Assembly (NCBI GenBank): GCA_965644315.1 | Contig: CBFFRQ010000038.1 | Span: 62,001 to 126,000, forward strand | Direction: 5' to 3' | Length of the DNA stretch: 64,000 bases | Origin: Caecitellus pseudoparvulus | Taxonomy: Eukaryota > Bigyra: Bicosoecida | Shown: positions 11,401-20,046 of the stretch, piece after piece | Layout: each line of letters opens with the position of its first letter | Numbering within the stretch: position 1 is the stretch's first letter | Notes under the pieces: model-generated | Told to the model about the DNA's origin: nothing | Database searches by the model: none | The model's input: the letters and a program-made list of their open reading frames with translations, nothing else | Program-made: the position numbers and the translations under genes

Positions 11401-14400
11401 ACGAGCTGTGCGGCGGGGCGGTATGCGCAGTCCACAGGCTCCACCACCTGCACACAGTGTCCCGCCGGCAAAGCCGGTGCTGGCACAGGTGGGGACTCTG
11501 CCAGCTACTGCGGCACGTGTGGCGTGGGGAAGTATGCTGCAGGCCTGGGCAACACGGCGTGCACAGATTGCCCTGCCGGCCAGACAACGCCAGGCACTGG
11601 GTCAACATCATCTGCAGACTGTGTGCCGGCTGCATCGGCGAGTCCCACTGTGACAATGACTCCGACGCCAACGGGGTCGAGCTCGGCGACAGCATCAGGG
11701 ACGGCAGGCAGCTCGGCGTCACCCAGTGGGTCAGGCACGTCAGGCGTGTCGCCGTCGGCCAGTGGCTCAGGCACGCCCAGTGCATCACCATCGGCCAGTG
11801 GCTCCGGCACGTCAGGCGTGTCCCCGTCGGCCAGTGGCTCCGGCACGCCCAGTGCATCGTCATCCGCCAGTGGCTCAGGCACGTCAGGCGTGTCCCCGTC
11901 GGCCAGTGGCTCAGGCACGCCCAGTGCATCACCATCGGCCAGTGGCTCAGGCACGTCAGGCGTGTCGCCATCGGCCAGCAGGTCAGGCACGCCCAGTGCA
12001 TCGCCATCGGCCAGTGGCTCCGGCACGTCAGGCGTGTCGCCATCGGCCAGTGGCTCCGGCACGCCCAGTGCATCGGCCTCGGCCAGTGGCTCAGGCACGC
12101 CCACATCCACACCTTCACCCTCGTCTTCTGCCACTGCCACCCCCACCTTCACCTCTTCCCCCTCGCCCTCCACATCCACGTCGCCGTCACCTTCACACTC
12201 GCCATCCACGTCGCCCGCCCCGCCGTCGCCTTCCGTGTCACCCTCAAGCATCCCTCTCCTGGACGATGTCGTGGACGAGCGTGACACGACGTCGAATGGC
12301 CTGACATACCTCGATGTCGTGCCAGGTGACATTCCTGTCGTGGTGCAGGTCTTGTCTGGGTCGGGTGTGCCACCGCCATCCTCCACAGGCCTGTCCATTC
12401 GATCAGCTGGTCAAGGTGCGACCTGGAGTGTGTCGGTGGAGTACATGGGTCACTCCGCCGCTGCAGGCGCCAGCACCAGCCAAGACACGCAGGTGGTGCG
12501 GGCAGCCTTCCCTGCCTTGGTTGCCCGTGAGTCCGGTGGGGAGCCTGCAGTGCCATCGGCTGGCTCTCCTGCCCTGGCAGCGGACGTGCTGCCTCGTAGC
12601 GGCACCATGCGTCAGGACGCCAGCACGCCAGTATCGGAGGACGCCACCCTGCTCGTGTCAGTGGGGTCTGGGGGCAGTGTGCCCGACCCAGGTGTGTACT
12701 GGTTTGACATGGTCGTGCTGGACAGCGCCACGACGGCGGAGATGTGGCGGCAGCCCTTCTTCGTGTCGGTGCGCGTGCCGCGTGGTGTGGTGTCGCCCCT
12801 GCAAGTGGCCGCCGTCGCAGCTGTGCGGTCGCACGGTCATGATGATGATGGCTCGGCCAGTAGTGTTGTGAGCCGTGAAGTGTCACTGCGCAGTGTGGGC
12901 AGCGGCCCACTGCAGTGGAGTGTGTGGCAGCCGCCCTCTGCGCCGTGCTGGATGCAGGTCAGCGCTGTGGCGGGAGACGGCTCCTGCGCCCCTCCCGCCT
13001 CCGTAGCAGTGCCGGCTGGCTGGACATGTGCAGCCCATGGTGTGGCGGCGGCTGGCTCCATCGCCCGTGTGTCGGTGGAGGTGGACACGGCACTGCTGGA
13101 TGCAGGGGTGTACGACACGGCACTGCTGGTGGTCTCCGACGACCCCCTGATGCCGACACAGCGTGTGGGTGTGCAGGTTGTGGCGTCTCCGCTGCGTGTG
13201 TGTCCTGCGTACGTGCACTTGGGCGATGTGTCTGCCAGCGCCCCCGCCAGTGGCGGTGACCTGACCCTGACCAACACTGGGGATGGGGATGTGGTGGTGC
13301 TGGGTGTCCTGCCCAGCACGGCAGATGTGCCGGCTGTGCAGGCCAGTGCTGACAGCAACTGCACTGGCGCCAGCAGTGGCACACAGGCTGTGCTGGACAT
13401 GGTGGCTGCCGTGAATGACAGCCTTGTCGTGCCGGCTCAGGGTGCTCTGCGGGCAGGTGTCGCTCCACAGGCGGCTTGGCTGTGGCCCAGTGTTGGAGTG
13501 TCCCAGGTGGCATCAACTGCTGCTGCGGCGGCGGCCGCTGTGTCTGGCCTGCCGCCTGCCGTGCAGTCACTTGCTGCCGCCGTGCAAGGTGTGAGCGGTG
13601 ATCGTGCCGCGTGGTGGTCGGGCAGCCAGGACGCCGTGTACAGCTCGGGCCTGCAGGCCACGTGGCACGAGGCGGCATCCGACGCCACCCCTGGCGTGCC
13701 TGTGACCCTGGTGCAGGTGGGTGGCGAGCTGCACCTGCGAGCGACGGCATTGTACACGCCAGACACCATGCCAGCGGCAGACAGCTCTGGTGTGCTGCAC
13801 GTCATCGTGTGGGAGACGGCCCGTGCCAGCCTGTCTGTGCGGTCCATTGCCGTGAGTGCCAGTCGTCGCGTGGGTGCAGTGCACGCTGCGACGTCGCCGG
13901 CGCTGCAGGTGGTGTCATCGGTGGTGGGGGAGGACATGCCAGTCCTGCTGCCGGGCGATGGTGGTGTGCCTGTACAGGCAGCAGGTGTGGCGGGCCGTGT
14001 GACGGCGCTGCCTGTGCACCGAGTCGCCTTGACACATGGAGTGCTGGTGGGCGTGGCTGTGCTGCGGGACAGGTACGGCACGGCACGTCCCGCAGGCGGC
14101 GATGTCGTGACGGTGATGGCCAGTGGCCGTGGGGAGCAGGGTGAGGCTGTGCCCACGTCAGGGCTCGTGTGGGTGGAGCCCCTGCCGCTGCCTGTGGGTC
14201 TCCCTGCTCTGCGCCGCATGTGCAGTGCAGCTGGTGCCAGTGCCGCTGTGCGTGATGCAGTGGGCTTGGCTGTGCCGGGGGGAGGGTGTGATGCGGTGAG
14301 TCAAGCGTGGGAGCAGGTGCAGTCGGGGGCTGGGTGGGGGTCATTGCTGGGTGGCGGGCAGCTGCTTGGCCTGTACGTGCGACCAGGCCGGCCAGGGTCT

Positions 14401-17400
14401 CTGGCACTCACACTACAAGCATCTCCATCAGCATCAGGCGGCGAGCTGGGTGTGGCCCCGGCAGCGGTGGTGCTGGAGCCTGTGCAAGCGGCGGCTGGGG
14501 TGGGCGCCGTCGGTCCTGTGCAGTTGCCTGTCGTGTCAGGCGGTCCTGGCGGCCCAGCCACGCTGCATGTGCATCGCACTGTCTGCACTGCTGACGGCAC
14601 CGTGGCGACAGGAGATGGTCTGGGGTGCGAGTGTCGGGCAGGCATGGTCCGCCCCAGCTCAGCGGCTGTCGTCAGTGACCACACCCTGCACACAGTGCAG
14701 TGGTCGGCATCGGAGTCACGCACTGTGCAGTGGCAGGTGGTGCGCCCAGCAGTGGTGCTGGGTCGGCAGGTGCGGTGTGTGGCGTGTCCACCTGGCACAG
14801 CCAGTGTCCTGCCCACCCTGCAGCGAAGTGGCGATGCTGGCGTGTGCAGTCGGTGTGCCGATGGCTCCTTCGCTGTGCCTGGTGGGACACTGTGCCACCC
14901 TTGTCCCTCTCGATCGGCGACGTGTAGCGACGGCAAGCTCGTCGTGGCACCTGGCTTTGCCCTTGTGCGGCCCTTGGAAGAGCTGCAAGCAGCGCTGCAG
15001 GCCGACGCAGGGAGCGGCAATAGCACCGACTCCATGGCCAGGGCGGTGCTGGACAACATCCAGGCATGCCCCAACGTCTTCGCATGCCAGTCAGGCAGCA
15101 GTGGTAGCCAGGCGGCAGTGCGCAGGCTTGGGCAGGACACAGGCACTGCGTCGTCTCGCGTGACGACGTGCTCAACATCAGGTTTGTGCAGTGGCGGTGG
15201 GGGTGTGTCTGCCAGCTCCAACAGCAGCGATGTCGGGGCGCCTGCCCTGTCGTCGTGGGAGGGCATCCTGGACCTCATTGGCGCTGTGCAGCCGTCCCGC
15301 TGTGCGCCTGGGCACGAATCGCTGCCCGGCACTGCTGCCATGTGCACGGGGTGTGCGCATGGGTGGGTGCACTCGCCTCCAGTGGCAGGTGCCGCGGGCT
15401 CGTGCCGCTCATGCAGCACATGGGAGGGCAGTGTGCTGAGCATGTGTCTGAGCCTGGCAGTGTACGGTGCGGTGCTGCTGGGCACGGTGTACTCGTGGCA
15501 TGTTGTGGCTACAGCGGTGGCGGAGGAAGCAGGGGGCGCCGGCCAGGGTGGAGAGACTGCCAAGTCTGCTGTGGGCGGGAAGCAGGTCGCTGTGCAGGCC
15601 CAGGTCAACCCCATGTACCAGAGCACAGCACGAGGGGCCAAGGGTGACACCAGGACTGTGCTGCCTGACGACAAGGCGGCCCGACCCGGCACGCCACACG
15701 CTGAGGGGGGTGATGTGCAGGGTCCTCTGCTGCGGGCATCCGCTGGCGTGCTGCTGGGCCTGCACATCATGCTGTCAGGGCTGGTGGCAGATGTCCTGGT
15801 GGATGGGCCGGGCGGGGGTGTGGGGCAAGACAGCATCGTGTGGCAGCGGGAGGTGACGGGGGGTGTCGTGCCCATCCCTGTGCACTCTGCTTCGTGGGCC
15901 TGTGCGGCCCAGGCCATGCTGCGTGGCGTGTCAGGGGATACTGTCATGGCCTCCCCCGCCGCTCGGCAGGTGCTGACGTATGGCCTGCTGCCCCTGGTGT
16001 CGGTGGTGTTGGGGGCAGCTCTGGGTGGTGGGCTGGGGTGTGCTCTGTCGACCCAGTGGCGCTGCTGGTCACGCCCTGCAGGCAGGCGCGTGGGTGGAGT
16101 CAGCGGTGGTGTTCCGTTGGCGTGGCATGCGGGCGTGCTGGCAGGGGTGTTGTCCCTGCCTCGCAGCATCACGGGGCTGGTGCGCATCGCCAGTGTGTGG
16201 GATGTGGCCCATGGCGGGTCTCGCCTGGTGTCCGAGTGGGGCATTGAGGCAGGCAGTCCTGAGCACTGGCGCTTGATCGGCGCATCGGTCGTGTTGGTGG
16301 TGGTGTGGTTGGGCCTGGCGGTGGCGGGCCTGGTGGCTCTGGGGCGGCGCCTGGTGCAGGGCGACGCCAGGGTCAGTCCCGGCGGTGCGACATCCCCCAC
16401 GTGTGCATGTACACGTCAAGTGCCGCTTCCAGTGTCACTGCCCATGTCGTGGTCCCTGCTCACGTCACGGCGGTCATCGCCGCTGCTGCCGCCGTGGACA
16501 CCCCCTGCCTTGACGCCCCTGCTGCTGCCGAGTGTGCTGTGGGTGTGGACGATTGTGGCGGGTGTGACGAATGCGCTGGTGCCTGTGGGCGCAGGCGCGA
16601 CGTTCTCCCTTGCCGTGGCCATGATTGGCATGTGGCTGTTCCACGAGGTGCTGCGCACGTTCAGTGTGGCGGAGGACCTCGTGAACGCCAAGCTGCGCCG
16701 TGCCAAGCGCAAGGCCCGCAGCAGCTCACACAGGCCAGGCATGGACAGCATCCGACAGGCCAGTGTGGATGCGGCGGGGCGTCGTGCACACACCTTGCTG
16801 CGTCTGGTGGGGTCGGATGTCGGTCCACCAGCGCAGGGTGGGGCCAGTGTGGGTGGGCCCCAGCAGGCTGGCTTCAAGTCCCTGCGCGCTCTGCAGCGCC
16901 TGGCATGGCAGGGCCGCACACTGCATGTCCTCATGTCGCTGGTGCTGGGGTGTGTCACTGCACAGGCAGGGTGTGCGTACTTGCTCTTCACGTACGACAC
17001 GGCGGCGTTCGTGGAGAACTCCCGGTATGCGCAGAGCATGGAGGCGACCTTTGACGTCGTGCAGGCGTCTCGTGCCACGACGTGGGTGTTGGCGTGTGCA
17101 TTCTGGGCGCCCATCGTGGTGTTGGTGGCGTGCCTGGTGCTGGGGCGGGCGGCCTACTCGTTCAGCGGCCTGGTGGGTGAGGGTGTGGGCAGGGCAAGCG
17201 CAGCGCTGTGGCGTTGCGTGTCCAAGCAGTGCACTGCTGCACCACGCGGCAGGCGGGCGCTGTCTTTGGGTGCAGGTGGGGGCGGCTTGCTGCAGGTGGG
17301 GAGCCAGGCCAACCCCATGTTGGCTGGGAAGGAGCGTGCGGCATCTTTGAGCACTGCCACGCTGCGTGGTGGTCAGGGGCGTGTGCCGGTTGATGGCGTT

Positions 17401-17733
17401 GTGGCCGGCACAAGTCGCGCGGCACCTGACGCTGGCGCAGAGCAGGGCAGGGACAGGGGCCTCAGTACGTCTGTCACGTCGTTTGCAGCTCGCCGGGCCC
17501 GCCCATCGTCCCTTGCAACTCGCCGCATCTTGCACGGAGCTCGTGGTTCGCGCGGCATCGTGGCGCCTGGGGGTCGCAGCGTGGGGTCGCTGTTGATGCT
17601 GGCAGCTTCCAGTCACACACCAGTGCAGGCTGTGCGGCCTCGTCGGCGCACCCAGCGGGGCGATGGGGGTGGGGGGCAGTCTGTGCGTCGCCAGCGCCCA
17701 GTGAGTGCCACTCGGCGTGGGCTGCACCTGTGA
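8496..17733 (+). CDS. Giant secreted-type membrane protein: signal peptide, ephrin-receptor-like (GCC2/GCC3) Cys-rich repeats, Ser/Thr/Pro stalk, multi-pass C-terminus
   Basis: Exon 1 is 8496-8598 and exon 2 is 8705-17733 (intron gtacgt...ctgcag, 106 nt), giving about 3043 residues. Exon 1 encodes a signal peptide (LKVALAWFLLVGIVPGALSA). Residues about 170-1010 are cysteine-rich units of the form C-x2-C-x-G-x-Y, like the GCC2/GCC3 ephrin-receptor-type family, including eight nearly identical 66-residue units. Residues about 1010-1215 are a Ser/Gly/Thr/Pro stalk. A beta-rich ectodomain follows to about 2275, with Ig-like patches such as GGDLTLTNTGDGDVVVLG. About eight hydrophobic segments (15430-17190) and a basic cytosolic tail end the protein. 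This suggests a cell-surface adhesion or receptor molecule. Similar architectures occur in algae and protists, but the ligand and function are unknown. A second intron near 8780-9030 is possible and unresolved. Confidence 0.8.
9850..11425 (+). repeat. 198-bp in-frame tandem array, eight units, nearly identical
   Basis: The unit is 198 bp (66 codons) and encodes three Cys-rich modules (CAAGRYAGSGASACTDC, CGSCVAGRYAGS, CAQCGSGTYAGSSGSSSC). The landmark ggtc[a/g]agcag starts at 10001, 10199, 10397, 10595, 10793, 10991, 11189 and 11387, exactly 198 bp apart. Between these landmarks I found only a synonymous A/G alternation at the fifth base of the landmark and one C-to-T change at 11146 (Ser to Leu). 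The first half of unit one and the end of unit eight diverge into ordinary repeats. Such identity implies recent expansion or ongoing homogenisation. Confidence 0.95.
11704..12110 (+). repeat. 72-bp Ser/Gly/Thr/Pro minisatellite coding for a stalk
   Basis: Within the giant gene, units alternate SASGSGTSGVSP with SASGSGTPSASP, together 24 codons or 72 bp, about five to six times. Units differ by single-base changes (ggctcagg versus ggctccgg, ccgtcg versus ccatcg), so this array is older or less homogenised than the 198-bp array upstream. The composition suits an O-glycosylated spacer between the Cys-rich head and the rest of the ectodomain. Confidence 0.9.
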
Positions 17734-17834
17734 TCGGTGGCCGTTGCTCTTGAGTTTCCGTGCTGCATCCCCTGCGGACATACCATGATTTGCGGGGGGT
17801 ATTGAATGTATTGCTGTTGCTTTGTGTCCAGTGC

Positions 17835-19038
17835 TCACTGCTGCTTGGCGTGCTCACTCTTGCCGCCGGTGCTGCCCGGCTCAGACTCGGGCACCAGGCG
17901 ACCTCGTGTTGAACAGAACATGGACGATGCGAACCTCCACACCACCCCCGCTGGCGTGAGGTATCGCAAGTACTCCCCACGTCGAGGGGGGCCAGTCAGC
18001 TCCACCTCCATGTCCTCTGCTGACCCCGCAACATACCGCCGGTTCGATGTGACCAGCCCGCGCAAACGAGGCACGAGCCAAGCGGCAACGGTGTCCGGTG
18101 ACTCGGCCAAGATGTTGAACACGCGCCGCGTCTTGCACCCTTGCGGCGAGAAATCCACCCCTCCCATCAGCAGGTCAGTCACCACCATGCCAGGAGACGC
18201 AGTGTGCACTCCGATGCGCTGCAGGGCTGCCTTGCTTGAGTGGGACAGGCTGCCCGCTGCAGCCCGCTGCAGCTCTGCGTTCAACGTGGCAGCCAACTGT
18301 GGCACGCCAGCCTTCGTGTACCCATACGTCGCGAAGTTTGGCGTTGTCATCCCACTGCTCCCCGCCCCGTCAATGTTCACGAGGGCTCCGCCAAGCTCGT
18401 TGTTTTGCAGCACTCGCAACGCCATGCGAGATCCGTACACGATGCTCCCGGCGTTCGTGCTCAAGACGGCGTTGATGTCCTTCACTGGAGTGCGCCACAG
18501 TGGCTCCTTCGCACTTTGGGAGGCCCCAGCGTTGTTTATCCTGCATGGGCGCGGGGCAAACCCCCACTTGTGATGGAGGCTGGGCGAAACGGGAGCGAAA
18601 CGCTGGCACACACCAAAGGTCGACAGAGCCCAGGTCCCGGACCACCTGCAGCCCAAGCTCCTCCACTTCGCTTGGCCGTGTGATGTCGCACTGCAGAGCC
18701 ACGATTTTCTGGTTGCTAAACACGGTGGGGATGCTCAGGGGAGCCCTCCTCCTCGCAGCAACAGCGACGTCATCCCCCAACGCTGCAAACTTTCGAGCCA
18801 TGGCAGCCCCGAGGCCACGAGTCCCACCCGTTATCAGCACCCTCAAGCGCCGCTGCGTGTTCTCATCTCTAGGCACAGCCCTTGCTGCCTGGTACAAGCC
18901 CCAAACCAACCCCACAGCTGCCAGCGCTGCAATGGCAATGGTGCCAGTGCTGGTTTCGCGGAGGGCACGAGTGCTCGCGGCCAGGATGGCCTCCACTCGC
19001 CTCGACCACACGCCCAACATGGACGCCCACTGCGCCAT
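17835..19038 (-). CDS. NYC1/NOL-like short-chain dehydrogenase (chlorophyll b reductase family), membrane-anchored
   Basis: Two exons, 18614-19038 and 17835-18540, joined by a 73-nt intron (gtgtgt...cag), give about 376 residues. An N-terminal membrane segment (IAIAALAAVGLVWGLYQAA) precedes a Rossmann SDR domain: VLITGGTRGLGAAMARKF for cofactor binding, NNAGAS exactly at the exon junction, and YGYTK with the catalytic Tyr and Lys. The region VNIDGAGSSGMTTP, then VHTASPGMVVTDLL, RRVFNILAESPDTVA and YLTPAGVVW follows the plant NOL/NYC1 chlorophyll(ide) b reductase pattern closely. In plants these enzymes reduce the 7-formyl group of chlorophyll b. Whether this organism has chlorophyll b is unknown, so the substrate stays open. 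The start is the first ATG; a TTG lies in frame 33 bp upstream. Confidence 0.8.
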
Positions 19039-19255
19039 GATTGCCTTGTGCCGTGCAGTAGTGACATTCAAACTATCCCTGCTTCAAACTCGCTCCGAAT
19101 CAAGAAATGTGAGGCTGTCGTGCCGTCCGTGAGTGCGATTGCCCCCGCCACGAACTGCGTTATCCTCACCGACAGCCACAGCACTGCAGGACGCGCTGCT
19201 CATCCCCCAAGCATTCAGCTGCATTCCACCTAGCTCTGCTGCCGCCCGCCGACGC

Positions 19256-19927
19256 TCACCCCTCCAGGACACGTGAGCGGAGCAGAACCATGTCCCTCCG
19301 AGCCAAGCGCAGGGGTGCCACCTCATGGCCACTCCAAGCCCAAGCCCGAGCTAGATGCGGCCACAAGGCAGCCCGCACAGCAGCAGTAGCCTCTGGCAGC
19401 TCATCTGGGCGCGCCCCGCCGCAAGTCACCGTCGCGCTGGCACCCCCTGCTAGTAAGGCGTCCACACACGCCAGGCTCTTGGACCGCACGGCAAAGTGCA
19501 GTGGACTCCCGCCTTCGCCTTCCTCCAGCTGTGGCTCTGCCCCTGCCGCCAACAGCACCTCCACGGCTGCAGCGTGGCCTTGAGAGGCTGCGATGGCCAG
19601 GGGCGTGATGGCGCTTGTGACTGGTTCTCGGGTCCACCGGATCGCCTGGATCAACCCTGCTGATGCCGCGAAGGCGTTCACGTTCGCGCCACCTTCGATG
19701 AGGGCCGCCAGCGCGCCCACGTGCCCCATCCGCGCGGCCTCCTGCAGAGCGCTCCGAGTGCAGGAATGCTGGCCCTCCGGCACACCATCGATGTCCACGC
19801 CAGGGACGCCCAGAGCCTCACGGATGGCGGCAACATCCCCTGTTGCCGCTGCTTGCTGAAGCTGCACCATGGCGCCGAAGATGTGCTGGCGCTCTGGCGC
19901 AGGCGGCGTGTCTTGGAGGAACGGCAT
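19256..19927 (-). CDS. Ankyrin-repeat protein, 223 residues
   Basis: The ATG at 19927 (MPFLQDTPPAPERQ) opens a single-exon frame. At least four ankyrin repeats are visible: LQQAAATGDVAAIREAL, SALQEAARMGHVGALAALI with GGANVN, TPLAIAASQGHAAAVEVLL with AAGAE, and SPLHFAVRSKSLACVDALL with AGGAS. The C-terminus (residues about 175-223) is basic and Leu-rich and is not a recognisable domain. Ankyrin repeats bind protein partners; nothing here says which. The gene follows the kinesin gene on the same strand after 119 bp. Confidence 0.82.
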   Translation of the reverse strand: MPFLQDTPPAPERQHIFGAMVQLQQAAATGDVAAIREALGVPGVDIDGVPEGQHSCTRSALQEAARMGHVGALAALIEGGANVNAFAASAGLIQAIRWTREPVTSAITPLAIAASQGHAAAVEVLLAAGAEPQLEEGEGGSPLHFAVRSKSLACVDALLAGGASATVTCGGARPDELPEATAAVRAALWPHLARAWAWSGHEVAPLRLARRDMVLLRSRVLEG

Positions 19928-20046
19928 GTTGGCGTGTTGAGCTGGGTGGTGCAATCGCCGCACCCCTCACGCCGGCCCCCACAGCGAGACAGGCGGGGCA
20001 GCAGCTCACACAATGCCAAGAGACCACACGGCGAGCGAGTCCACTT

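Noticed and set aside
9183-12118. Two long minus-strand frames rich in Pro, Ala and His or Thr across the array
   Set aside because: Both are repeats of the complement of the 198-bp unit; the plus frame has the signal peptide, Cys spacing and splice structure.
14301-16400. 699-codon minus-strand open frame
   Set aside because: It lies wholly inside the giant plus-strand gene, is Thr/Pro/Arg-rich without domain, and results from low stop frequency on the complement of GC-rich codons.
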